Assembly (NCBI GenBank): GCA_948466255.1
Contig: CAOJZV010000012.1
Location: forward strand, 1 to 33,363
Direction of reading: 5' to 3'
DNA from: an uncultured Bacillota bacterium
GTDB taxonomy: Bacteria; Bacillota_I; Bacilli_A; RF39; UBA660
Length of the DNA stretch: 33,363 nt
This document shows positions 23,264-31,274 of the stretch, one piece after another. Numbering within the stretch: the stretch's first letter is position 1; every line of letters starts with the position of its first letter. Both the position numbers and the translations under genes were made by a program. The notes under the pieces are model-generated. The model searched no databases. It was not told where the DNA came from and was given only the letters and a program-made list of their open reading frames with translations.

Positions 23264-24268
23264 ATGAAAATATCAGCTTCTTTCCTTAAAATTCAAGATA
23301 AGGAAGATAAAATTTTAGAGTTAGATAAATATACTGATTATATGCATTATGATGTTATGGACGGAAATTTTACTGAAAGTAAGACTCCGTCTTTAATCGG
23401 TTTTGATGTAAAAAAACCGAAGGATGTACATTTAATGGTTACTGAATTAAAAAAATATATTGATTTATATAGTTCTATTAATCCTTTGTTTATGACTTTT
23501 CATGTAGAGGTTACTGATAATGTCATGCAGTATATTGATTATATTAAATCAAAAGGTATTAAAGTTGGTCTTGCTTTAAATCCTGCAACATCTATTAACG
23601 AAATCATACCTTATTTAGAATATATTGATATGGTATTAGTTATGTCAGTTGTTCCAGGTAAAGGTGGGCAAGCCTTTATTGACGTAACTGATAAAATAGA
23701 AAAATTGTATTCATATAGAAAAGAAAATAATTTAAATTATTTGATAGAAGTTGATGGAGGAATTAATGATAAAACCGCTAGTTTAGTAAATAAAGCTGAT
23801 ATTTTAGTTTCTGGTTCATATATTACTGATAGTAATGATTATTTAGATAAAATTAATAAATTGAGGAGTATTTTTATGAATAGAGGATTTACATTAGCTG
23901 AATTAATGGCAGTTATTGTAATTATTGGAATAATTGCGGTTATTACAACTATGACGGTTGATAGAAGTATTAAAAATAGTCGTTATGATACATGTCTTGC
24001 TCAGGAAAAGAATATTATCGAGGGTGCTAAAATGTGGTCTTATGATAATGCAGGAGAATTAGAAAAACTAGATAAAAAAGAAATAACAAACATAACGATT
24101 TCAATTCCTAAACTTCAAAATGGTAATTATATTGAAGATGGTCTTAAAAGCCCAATGACAAATGAAGTATATTCTACAGATACAAATGTTACAATAACTT
24201 CTTCTAATGGAACTAGTTATGATTATGAAGTTATATATGGGAAAGAAGAAGAAAAATGTTCAAAATAG
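23264..24268 (+). CDS. rpe: Ribulose-phosphate 3-epimerase fused in frame to a type IV prepilin
   Basis: Residues 1-204 are a ribulose-5-phosphate 3-epimerase of the pentose phosphate pathway. It has SAS at the N-terminus, metal-site His28 and Asp30 (HYDVMDG), His56 (DVHLMV), PGKGGQ and Asp164 (VDGG). The order rsgA-rpe is the Bacilli order. There is no stop at the end of the epimerase. The frame continues through KLRSIFM into residues 205-334, a prepilin with MNRGFTLAELMAVIVIIG. An SD (GAGGAG, 23863-23868) and ATG (23876) inside the frame are ideally placed to start the prepilin separately. A TGA sits one frame away at 23862, so a one-base indel would restore two genes. Products could be a fusion, a separate pilin, or both. 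Confidence 0.85.
   Translation: MKISASFLKIQDKEDKILELDKYTDYMHYDVMDGNFTESKTPSLIGFDVKKPKDVHLMVTELKKYIDLYSSINPLFMTFHVEVTDNVMQYIDYIKSKGIKVGLALNPATSINEIIPYLEYIDMVLVMSVVPGKGGQAFIDVTDKIEKLYSYRKENNLNYLIEVDGGINDKTASLVNKADILVSGSYITDSNDYLDKINKLRSIFMNRGFTLAELMAVIVIIGIIAVITTMTVDRSIKNSRYDTCLAQEKNIIEGAKMWSYDNAGELEKLDKKEITNITISIPKLQNGNYIEDGLKSPMTNEVYSTDTNVTITSSNGTSYDYEVIYGKEEEKCSK
23876..24268 (+). CDS. Prepilin-type protein, internal start within the rpe frame
   Basis: The ATG at 23876 is 7 nt after GAGGAG. It gives a 130-residue protein with the type IV prepilin/pseudopilin N-terminus: MNRG, cleavage before Phe, Glu at +5 (FTLAE), then a hydrophobic helix to about residue 25. The rest is a small globular domain with two cysteines (one near residue 40, one next to the C-terminus). 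Leaders of known prepilins are short, so processing by a prepilin peptidase fits this start far better than a 208-residue leader. No peptidase, ATPase or other pilin gene is visible nearby. Confidence 0.7.
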   Translation: MNRGFTLAELMAVIVIIGIIAVITTMTVDRSIKNSRYDTCLAQEKNIIEGAKMWSYDNAGELEKLDKKEITNITISIPKLQNGNYIEDGLKSPMTNEVYSTDTNVTITSSNGTSYDYEVIYGKEEEKCSK

Positions 24269-24277
24269 GAGGTTATT

Positions 24278-27200
24278 ATGAAAAAAATAACTGCTGATGG
24301 GAATGAAGCATGTGCACATGCTTCTTATATGTTTACAGAAGTAGCGGGTATTTATCCAATTACGCCTTCTAGTCCAATGCCAGAACACATTGATGCATGG
24401 GCTTCTAAAGGTAAGAAAAACATTTTTAATGATACAGTTAAAGTAGTAGAGATGCAAAGTGAAGCTGGGGCTATTGGAATGGTGCATGGTAGCCTTCAAT
24501 CTGGGCTTTTGACTAGTACTTATACAGCTAGTCAGGGATTACTTTTAATGATACCTAATATGTATAAAATTGCTGGTGAAATGCTTCCAGGTGTTATACA
24601 TGTAGCTGCTCGTTCTTTAGCAACGCATGCTTTAAGTATTTTTGGCGATCACCAGGATGTTTATCAGGCTAGGGCTACTGGTTTTTGTATGCTTGCATCT
24701 TCTAGTGTTCAGGATGCTTACTATCTAGGTTTAGTTAGTCACTTATCAGCTATTAAAGCATCGCTTCCATTTCTACACTTTTTTGATGGCTTTAGAACTA
24801 GTCATGAATTTAATAAAATTGATATTTTTGAAGATGATGAAATTAAAGGTTTATTGGATTTAGAATCTTTAGAAAAGTTTAGAAATAGAGCTTTAAATCC
24901 AGATAAACCTGTTACTAGAGGAACTAACCAAAACGGTGATATTTATTTTCAAGTAACTGAGTCAAGAAATAAATTTTATGATAATGCGGTAGATATTGTC
25001 TGCGAATATATGAACAAGATAAATGAAAAAGCGGGTACTTCATATAAACCATTTAATTATTATGGTAATCCTAAGGCAACAAAAGTTATTGTAGCTATGG
25101 GTTCTGTTTGTGAAACGATTAAAGATACTATAGATTATTTAAATGGTGAAATTGGTTTAGTTGAAGTTCATTTATATAGACCTTTTAGTACTAAACATTT
25201 ACTTGATGTTTTACCTGAGAGCGTTAAAAAGGTGGCAGTACTTGATAGAACTAAGGAAGCTGGTAGTAATGGTGAACCGCTTTATTTAGATATTGTAAGT
25301 GCACTTAAAGATAAAGATATTACTATTGTTGGTGGACGCTATGGTTTATCTAGTAAAGATACTACACCTGGTATGATTAAGGCAGTATTTGATTCTTTAG
25401 ATAATCCAAAAAATAATTTTACGATCGGTATTGATGATGATGTTACTAATTTAAGTTTAGATTATGAAGAAATAGAAACTTCTAATGATGAAGCTTTCTT
25501 ACTTTATGGTTATGGTAGTGATGGAACAGTAAGTACAGCTAAAACATTACTTGAATTAGTTGGTGACCATAGTAATATGTATGTTCAAGGTTATTTTGAA
25601 TATGATTCTAAAAAATCAGGTGGAGTTACTGTTAGTAATTTAAGATTTTCTAAAGATAAAATTAGAAAGACTTATTTTGTAACAAATGCTAAATTAGTCT
25701 TAGTTACTAAAGATAGTTATTTAAATGAATTTGATATTATTAGTAATATTAGAGAAAATGGAACTTTAATTATTAATACTATTAGAACTGAAGATGAAGT
25801 AAATACCTTATTAAGTCCTTTTAAAAAGGTTTTAAAAGATAAAAATATAAAAGTATATACTATTAATGCTTATGAACTTGCTCGTAAATGCGGGTTAGGT
25901 AATAAAATCAGTATGATTATGGCAAGTGCTATTTTAAAAGTTTCTGATTTATTTAATTATGATAAATGCATTTCTATAGTTAAAGATATTGTTAAAAAGA
26001 AATTTTCAGTTAAAAGTATGGAAATAGTGGAAGCTAATATTTTAGGAATTGATGAAGCAAATAATTATTTAAAAGAACTTATTTTAAATGATGAAACTAG
26101 TGAATTTAATTTAGATACCTCTTCAGTTTATAAAGCTATTAGCCATAGAAAAGGTAATGAACTTAAGGTTTCAGCTTTTAAAGACATGGAAGATGGAACA
26201 ATCAAACATACTAATCCTAACGGCAGGGGACTTAGCGATATTGTTCCTAAATGGTTAAGTGAAAATTGTATTCAGTGTGGAATGTGTAGTTTAGTTTGTC
26301 CACATGGCGTTATTAGACCTTTCTTATTAGATAAAAATGAATATGAAAAAGCTCCTGAAAGTATTAAAGAAAAATGTGTGCCTGCGATAGGGGTAGATGA
26401 ACATTATTTTATAATTGGTATTTCTAAAGAAAACTGTACTGGATGCGGTGTTTGTATTAATACTTGTCCTGGTAAAAAAGGTGAAAAAGCTTTATCTTTC
26501 CACCAATATACTAGTGATGATGAATTTGATTATTTAGTAAATAATATTAAAGAAAAAGACTTAGTTAAACTAGAAACTATTAAAGGTAGTCAATTTAAAA
26601 AGCCTAAATTTGCTTTCCATGGGGCATGTGCAGGATGTGGTGAAACAGCATATATTAAATTGCTTACCCAAATGTTTGGTGATAATTTAATGATTGCTAA
26701 TGCAACTGGATGTTCTTCTATTTATGGAGCATCTATGCCCGATATGCCTTATGATTTACCTTGGGCCAATAGTTTGTTTGAAGATAATGCTGAATTTGGC
26801 TATGGTATGCTTATGGGCTATGAAACTGCTAGAAACAGAATTAGAAATTATATGGAAAGTCATGAAGATGAATTATTTGAAAAATGGCTTAATAATTCTA
26901 ATGACTATAAAATAACTAAAGAAGTTTATGAAAATATAGATTATGATAAACATCTAGAACTTAAGGATTTAAAAAATTATATAACATCTAGAAGTATTTG
27001 GGCTGTTGGTGGTGATGGCTGGGCTTATGATATTGGCTTTGGTGGAATTGATCATGTTTTATCTAGTGGCGATAATATCAACATTTTAGTACTTGATACA
27101 CAGGTTTATTCTAATACTGGAGGACAATCTTCTAAATCAACACCTAAAGGAGCTGTGGCTGAGTTTGCAGCTACTGGTAAGAAAAATAATAAAAAAGATT

Positions 27201-27625
27201 TAGCTAGAATTGCAATGAGTTATCCTAATGTTTATGTCGCACAAGTTAGTTTAGGAGCTAATATGATGCAGGTCATTAAAGCTTTTGATGAAGCTAATAA
27301 ACATAATGGACCTTCAATTATTATTGCTTATACACCTTGTATTTCACATGGTATTAAAGGTGGTATGGGGCAAAGTGTTAATATGGAAGCTTTAGCTACT
27401 AAATGCGGTTATTTCCCAACATTTAGATATAATGGAGATCTTACTTTAGATAGTAAAAATCCTGATTTTGGTTTATATGATGAATTTTTAAATAAACAAT
27501 CTAGATATACGATGCTTAAGGCTGTTAATCCAGAAAAAGCACAAGAATTACTAGAAGAAAATAAAGAAAATGCGATAAAAAGATTTGAATATTATCAGAA
27601 TTTAGCTAGTCAAAATGACAAATAA
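24278..27625 (+). CDS. nifJ: Pyruvate:ferredoxin (flavodoxin) oxidoreductase
   Basis: This 1115-residue single-chain PFOR converts pyruvate and CoA to acetyl-CoA, CO2 and reduced ferredoxin. Visible are the N-terminal pyruvate-binding domain (GIYPITPSSPM), the central gamma and CoA regions, two [4Fe-4S] ferredoxin motifs starting at Cys664 and Cys720, and the proximal cluster region ACAGCGE. The TPP site GDGWAYDIGFGG (from residue 912) continues to VYSNTGGQ. Full length. SD AGGAGG, 9 nt after the prepilin stop, so it may be read with that operon. Indicates anaerobic metabolism. Confidence 0.97.
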   Translation: MKKITADGNEACAHASYMFTEVAGIYPITPSSPMPEHIDAWASKGKKNIFNDTVKVVEMQSEAGAIGMVHGSLQSGLLTSTYTASQGLLLMIPNMYKIAGEMLPGVIHVAARSLATHALSIFGDHQDVYQARATGFCMLASSSVQDAYYLGLVSHLSAIKASLPFLHFFDGFRTSHEFNKIDIFEDDEIKGLLDLESLEKFRNRALNPDKPVTRGTNQNGDIYFQVTESRNKFYDNAVDIVCEYMNKINEKAGTSYKPFNYYGNPKATKVIVAMGSVCETIKDTIDYLNGEIGLVEVHLYRPFSTKHLLDVLPESVKKVAVLDRTKEAGSNGEPLYLDIVSALKDKDITIVGGRYGLSSKDTTPGMIKAVFDSLDNPKNNFTIGIDDDVTNLSLDYEEIETSNDEAFLLYGYGSDGTVSTAKTLLELVGDHSNMYVQGYFEYDSKKSGGVTVSNLRFSKDKIRKTYFVTNAKLVLVTKDSYLNEFDIISNIRENGTLIINTIRTEDEVNTLLSPFKKVLKDKNIKVYTINAYELARKCGLGNKISMIMASAILKVSDLFNYDKCISIVKDIVKKKFSVKSMEIVEANILGIDEANNYLKELILNDETSEFNLDTSSVYKAISHRKGNELKVSAFKDMEDGTIKHTNPNGRGLSDIVPKWLSENCIQCGMCSLVCPHGVIRPFLLDKNEYEKAPESIKEKCVPAIGVDEHYFIIGISKENCTGCGVCINTCPGKKGEKALSFHQYTSDDEFDYLVNNIKEKDLVKLETIKGSQFKKPKFAFHGACAGCGETAYIKLLTQMFGDNLMIANATGCSSIYGASMPDMPYDLPWANSLFEDNAEFGYGMLMGYETARNRIRNYMESHEDELFEKWLNNSNDYKITKEVYENIDYDKHLELKDLKNYITSRSIWAVGGDGWAYDIGFGGIDHVLSSGDNINILVLDTQVYSNTGGQSSKSTPKGAVAEFAATGKKNNKKDLARIAMSYPNVYVAQVSLGANMMQVIKAFDEANKHNGPSIIIAYTPCISHGIKGGMGQSVNMEALATKCGYFPTFRYNGDLTLDSKNPDFGLYDEFLNKQSRYTMLKAVNPEKAQELLEENKENAIKRFEYYQNLASQNDK

Positions 27626-27645
27626 GATTATCTTATTTGTTTTTT
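27618..27645 (+). terminator. Terminator of nifJ
   Basis: ACAAATAAGA (27618-27627) / TCTTATTTGT (27631-27640), 3-nt loop, then TTTTT. The stop is in the 5' arm. Confidence 0.85.
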
Positions 27646-27662
27646 CTTGTTGATTATTTTAA

Positions 27663-27757
27663 TATAATATAAATAGGAGGAGATATTATGGATCTTGATC
27701 ACTAATTTAAGTATCTCTAAATAAAAACTAACTATTTAAAAATAGTTAGTTTTTTTG
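27663..27757 (+). other. Mini-transcript with a 5-codon ORF and terminator
   Basis: TATAAT (27663-27668) is followed by a near-perfect SD AGGAGG (27675-27680) and an ORF at 27688-27705 reading Met-Asp-Leu-Asp-His-stop. A strong terminator follows: AAAAACTAACTATT / AATAGTTAGTTTTT at 27723-27736 / 27741-27754. The SD and terminator suggest an expressed unit: a leader peptide, a remnant of a lost gene, or a small RNA. The -35 is poor. Confidence 0.4.
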
Positions 27758-27848
27758 CGCAAAAATTAAATTTTTTCAATTTTAAGAAGGAATTTGCTAT
27801 ATAAATATCGTATATTACATTTAGAAGGGGCAAGAAATGACTGATTAA

Positions 27849-28739
27849 ATGAATTATTACAACGAAATAAAAGAAACCCTTATAAAAAATGAAGTATATA
27901 AAAAAGCTAAGGATTATTATAAAAATAAAAGTGATTTAAATAATTATTATGAAGTAGGAAGATTACTTGTAAAAGCCCAAGGTGGGGAGGAACGGGCTAA
28001 GTATGGAAATAAACTAATTAAAGAATACTCTGAAAAATTAACTAAAGAGCTAGGTAAAGGATATAATATTACTAATTTAAAAAATATGCGTCAATTTTGT
28101 TTGCGTTTTAAAAAAGGTCGCTCACTGAGCGACCAATTGAGTTGGACTCATTATCGTTATCTATTGCCTTTAAAAAATGATGCAGCATTTGATTATTATG
28201 TATATATTGTTTCAACTCAAAACTTATCTGTAAGTGAATTAAGAGAAAGAATTAAATCAAAAGAATATGAAAGAATTGGTTATAAAGAAGAACTATCTGA
28301 GCTAAAAGTAAATACTTTAATTAAAGATCCAATTGTTATTAAATCTAAAAACATTCCTGAAAAAATAACCGAATATGTCCTTCATAATCTTATTTTAGAA
28401 AATATGAGTAATTTCTTAAATGAACTTGGTGAAGGATTTGCTTATATTAATGATGAAGTTAAAATAAAAATAGGAAGTAATTATAATAGAATAGATTTCT
28501 TACTTTTTAATTATATTTATAATTGCTTTGTGGTTATAGAACTTAAAGTAACGGAATTTAAGGCTGAATATGCTGGACAAACTATGAAATATATGAATTA
28601 TGTAGATAAACATTTAAAAAAGCCTTATCATGATAAGACTGTAGGTATAATTGTATGCAAGAAAAATAATAAATACGTTTTAGAATATATTGGTTTTGAT
28701 AAATTATTTGTATCAACATATGAATTACACCTTAAATAA
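27849..28739 (+). CDS. PD-(D/E)XK nuclease family protein (DUF1016/YhcG-like)
   Basis: This 296-residue protein has the YhcG-type layout. An N-terminal helical DUF1016 region contains GGEERAKYGN and LTKELGKGYNITNLKNMRQF, followed by QLSWTHYRYLL. A C-terminal nuclease fold has Asp216 (RIDFLL) and Glu231-x-Lys233 (IELK) as PD-(D/E)XK catalytic residues. No restriction partner is next to it. A better SD (AGAAGGGG, 27823-27830) serves an ATG at 27837, whose frame reads Met-Thr-Asp-stop immediately before the ATG at 27849. The original N-terminus may be cut by a nonsense codon, with translation now reinitiating. Codons 90-96 carry a perfect hairpin. Likely accessory and mobile. Confidence 0.8.
   Translation: MNYYNEIKETLIKNEVYKKAKDYYKNKSDLNNYYEVGRLLVKAQGGEERAKYGNKLIKEYSEKLTKELGKGYNITNLKNMRQFCLRFKKGRSLSDQLSWTHYRYLLPLKNDAAFDYYVYIVSTQNLSVSELRERIKSKEYERIGYKEELSELKVNTLIKDPIVIKSKNIPEKITEYVLHNLILENMSNFLNELGEGFAYINDEVKIKIGSNYNRIDFLLFNYIYNCFVVIELKVTEFKAEYAGQTMKYMNYVDKHLKKPYHDKTVGIIVCKKNNKYVLEYIGFDKLFVSTYELHLK
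28116..28134. repeat. Perfect inverted repeat inside the nuclease gene
   Basis: GGTCGCTCA / TGAGCGACC with a 1-nt centre, far more GC-rich than its surroundings. There is no T-run, so it is not a terminator. It encodes the GRSLSD stretch before the conserved QLSWTHY motif. Confidence 0.75.
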
Positions 28740-28765
28740 CTGTCAAATTTAGTTTAATTTAAGGT
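28729..28765 (+). terminator. Possible terminator of the nuclease gene
   Basis: ACCTTAAA (28729-28736) / TTTAAGGT (28758-28765) with a 21-nt loop; the T-tract after it is broken. Confidence 0.35.
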
Positions 28766-28791
28766 TTATTTAATTTTTCTATTTAAAAACG

Positions 28792-28800
28792 TGTTATAAT
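28792..28800 (+). promoter_or_regulatory. Extended -10 promoter upstream of recG
   Basis: TG-T-TATAAT at 28792-28800 is the only good promoter element reading toward recG. Its transcript would run antisense to the candidate minus-strand RNA. Confidence 0.4.
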
Positions 28801-28809
28801 TTAGATAAC

Positions 28810-28911
28810 AAAAAAGGATAGGTACCCCCTGAAAGGACCTATCCAAATAAAAGAATAAAAAGGGGCTGGCTAGTTTACACTAGCGCCAATCCAATATAAA
28901 TTGAATTGGTG
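28810..28911 (-). ncRNA. Candidate small RNA 1 (minus strand, about 100 nt)
   Basis: On the minus strand TTGACA (28945-28940), a 16-nt spacer and TAATAT (28923-28918) predict a start near 28911. The transcript ends in a strong terminator: GGATAGGT / ACCTATCC arms (plus-strand 28837-28844 and 28816-28823) followed by six U (28815-28810). Between them is a GCTAGT / ACTAGC hairpin (plus-strand 28868-28884). The run follows the stem only on the minus strand, which fixes the orientation. No ORF is present. Family unknown. Confidence 0.55.
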
Positions 28912-28981
28912 ATATATATATTATCACAAAATTAAAATATGTCAAGTTAAAATATAAATTTTTTTGAAAAAAGGTGATTAA

Positions 28982-30964
28982 ATGAGAAATTTAAAGGAAA
29001 TAAAAGGAATTGGTATTAATACTATTCGTGATTTTAATAATTTAGGGATTTATAATACTAATGATTTATTAGAATATTACCCATTTAGATATGAAATTTT
29101 AGAAAAATCTGATATTAATAATATTAATGATGGTGATAAGGTTATATTTGATGGTATATGTGAAAATGTTCCTAATGTTTATTATATTTCTAGAAAACTT
29201 AATAAAATGTCATTTAGATTAAATATAGGAACTAAAGTTATTAATGTGGTTATTTTTAATAGGGCTTTTTTAAAAAATAATTTATCAGTAGGTAAAGAAA
29301 TTACAGTTATTGGAAAATATGATATGAGACATAATACTATTACAGCTAGTGATATTAAGTTTGGGTTATTAAAAGAAACTGTTATAGAACCTATTTATCA
29401 TAGTTCTTATAAATTAAATAGTAAAAAAATAAATAAAGTAATTAATTCAGTTATTCCTAATGAAGTAGTAATAGATTATGTTCCAGATGGATTAAATGAA
29501 AAATATCATTTTATGGATAAAAATAGAGCAGTTAATTTAGTTCATAATCCGGTAGATATGTCTTCGGTAAATGAAGCTATTAAAAAACTTAAATACGAAG
29601 AATTGTTCTTATTTATGCTTAAAATGAATTATTTAAAATCTAATAATCATGAAGATGGTTTAAAAAGAAGTGTATCTTATGATGAAATTCAAAAATTTAT
29701 TAATGATTTACCATTTAAATTAACATATGATCAAGAGAAGAGTGTTAAGGATATTTATAGAGATCTAACATTACCTAAAAGAATGAATAGATTACTTCAA
29801 GGTGATGTTGGAAGTGGTAAGACTATTGTTTCATTTATAGCTTTATATATTAATTATTTAGGTGACTATCAGGGTGCTTTAATGGCTCCTACTGAGATTT
29901 TAGCACTTCAACATTATAATAATATTAAAAAGCTTCTTCCTAATCTAAAAACTGTGCTTTTGACTGGTAAAATGAAAGCTAAAGAGAGAAGGGAAGTTTT
30001 GGAAAGTATTAGGAATGGAGAAGCTGATATTATTATTGGTACTCATGCTTTAATTAGCGATGATGTTATTTATAAAAACTTAGGTTTAGTTATAACTGAT
30101 GAACAGCATCGTTTTGGAGTAAATCAAAGGGGTAATTTAAAAAACAAAGGTGTAACTCCAGATATTTTATATATGAGTGCAACGCCAATTCCAAGAACTT
30201 ATGCTTTAACTTTATATGGTGATATGGATATTTCTAGTATTAAAACAATGCCTAGTGGAAGAAAACCAGTTAAAACAATTTTAAAATCTAATAAAGAAAT
30301 TAAAGATGTTTTATATATGATGCTGGATGAAATAAAAAAAGGGCATCAAATTTATGTAATTGCTCCTTTAGTAGAAGAAAGTGAATCTATGGATATGGAA
30401 AACGTCTATGAGCTTGAAGAAAAAATGAATAAAGCTTTTGGCAAGGTTGCTAAAATAGGTGTATTACATGGAAAAATGAAAGCTGATGAAAAAGACGAGA
30501 TAATGGATAAATTTAAAAATAACGAAATTCAAATTTTAATTAGTACTACAGTTATTGAGGTAGGTGTTGATGTTGCAAATGCAACTATGATTGTTATTTT
30601 TGATAGTTATCGTTTTGGGCTTTCCGCACTACACCAATTAAGAGGTAGGGTTGGACGAAATGATTTGGATTCCTACTGCGTTTTAATTAGTGATAAGGAA
30701 ACTAAAAGATTAGATGTGTTAACTCATACTAATGATGGATTCAAAGTTAGTGAAGAAGATTTTTTACTTCGTGGTAGTGGTGATTTATTTGGTTTTAGGC
30801 AAAGTGGTGATATGAATTTTAAATTAGCTGATATTAAAAGAGACTATAATTTACTTTTAACGGCTAAAGAGGATAGTGAAAGATTTTTAACTAGTGATGA
30901 TTATTATAATAAAAAATATTCTCATATTCGTGAGATAACTGAAAGTGCTGTGAACTTAGACTAG
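28982..30964 (+). CDS. recG: ATP-dependent DNA helicase RecG
   Basis: The 660-residue protein has an N-terminal wedge/OB domain, Walker A GDVGSGKT (274-281), the DEQH box (373-376), MSATPIPRT, TTVIEVGVDVANA and QLRGRVGR. RecG reverses stalled forks and branch-migrates Holliday junctions. SD AAAGGTG. Slightly short of the roughly 690-residue E. coli enzyme, normal for Bacilli. Confidence 0.96.
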   Translation: MRNLKEIKGIGINTIRDFNNLGIYNTNDLLEYYPFRYEILEKSDINNINDGDKVIFDGICENVPNVYYISRKLNKMSFRLNIGTKVINVVIFNRAFLKNNLSVGKEITVIGKYDMRHNTITASDIKFGLLKETVIEPIYHSSYKLNSKKINKVINSVIPNEVVIDYVPDGLNEKYHFMDKNRAVNLVHNPVDMSSVNEAIKKLKYEELFLFMLKMNYLKSNNHEDGLKRSVSYDEIQKFINDLPFKLTYDQEKSVKDIYRDLTLPKRMNRLLQGDVGSGKTIVSFIALYINYLGDYQGALMAPTEILALQHYNNIKKLLPNLKTVLLTGKMKAKERREVLESIRNGEADIIIGTHALISDDVIYKNLGLVITDEQHRFGVNQRGNLKNKGVTPDILYMSATPIPRTYALTLYGDMDISSIKTMPSGRKPVKTILKSNKEIKDVLYMMLDEIKKGHQIYVIAPLVEESESMDMENVYELEEKMNKAFGKVAKIGVLHGKMKADEKDEIMDKFKNNEIQILISTTVIEVGVDVANATMIVIFDSYRFGLSALHQLRGRVGRNDLDSYCVLISDKETKRLDVLTHTNDGFKVSEEDFLLRGSGDLFGFRQSGDMNFKLADIKRDYNLLLTAKEDSERFLTSDDYYNKKYSHIREITESAVNLD

Positions 30965-30981
30965 ACTTTGGAAAATATTGG

Positions 30982-31010
30982 TTGACTTTTTCTAATTAAT
31001 ACTTTATACT
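30982..31010 (+). promoter_or_regulatory. Promoter of candidate small RNA 2
   Basis: TTGACT (30982-30987), a 17-nt spacer and TATACT (31005-31010). Confidence 0.75.
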
Positions 31011-31016
31011 TGTATT

Positions 31017-31114
31017 AGCATAGATATTGTATCTATGTAGGAATACTTACGGTTTAAATGTGAGTGTTCTGACCAAAACCCCCTGAAGGAGCCACTAGAG
31101 CTCCTCTTTTTTTT
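31017..31114 (+). ncRNA. Candidate small RNA 2 (about 98 nt)
   Basis: A near-consensus promoter starts transcription near 31017. The RNA opens with a hairpin CATAGATA / TATCTATG, extended by GTATT / AATAC around it. It then has GGTTT / AAACC arms (31051-31055 and about 31076-31080), a C-rich segment ACCCCCTGAAGGA (31078-31090), and a terminator AGGAGC / GCTCCT (31087-31092 / 31100-31105) with 8 T. No ORF longer than a few codons is present. It is not recognisable as SRP RNA, 6S, tmRNA or a known riboswitch. The region 30965-31274 holds only this unit and the next promoter. Confidence 0.6.
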
Positions 31115-31220
31115 GTTAAAAAAATCATTTTAATTTAATATATATAATGTAAGTAATTATTATTATTTTGCATATTATATTTTGAAATAAAATTTTATTT
31201 TTTTTTAATTTGTACAAAAC

Positions 31221-31268
31221 TTGACATTTTTTGCAAACTGATTATAATAATTGTAGTGAGTGAGGGGG
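31221..31268 (+). promoter_or_regulatory. Promoter and SD of the cohesin/dockerin gene
   Basis: TTGACA (31221-31226), a 16-nt spacer and TATAAT (31243-31248). SD GAGGGGG (31262-31268) precedes the ATG at 31275. The AT-rich 31115-31220 shows nothing else. Confidence 0.8.
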
Positions 31269-31274
31269 AATATC

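Noticed and set aside
28116-28134. Hairpin in the nuclease gene as an intragenic terminator
   Set aside because: No U-tract follows it on either strand.
28816-31105. The shared ACCCCCTGAA motif on both sides of recG as ends of a mobile element
   Set aside because: The copies are in direct orientation inside different hairpins, recG is a core gene, and no target duplication is visible.
31017-31114. Small RNA 2 as 6S RNA, SRP RNA or a T-box
   Set aside because: It is too short for 6S. It lacks the conserved GGAA-tetraloop region of SRP RNA and the T-box sequence, and it ends before the next gene's own promoter.
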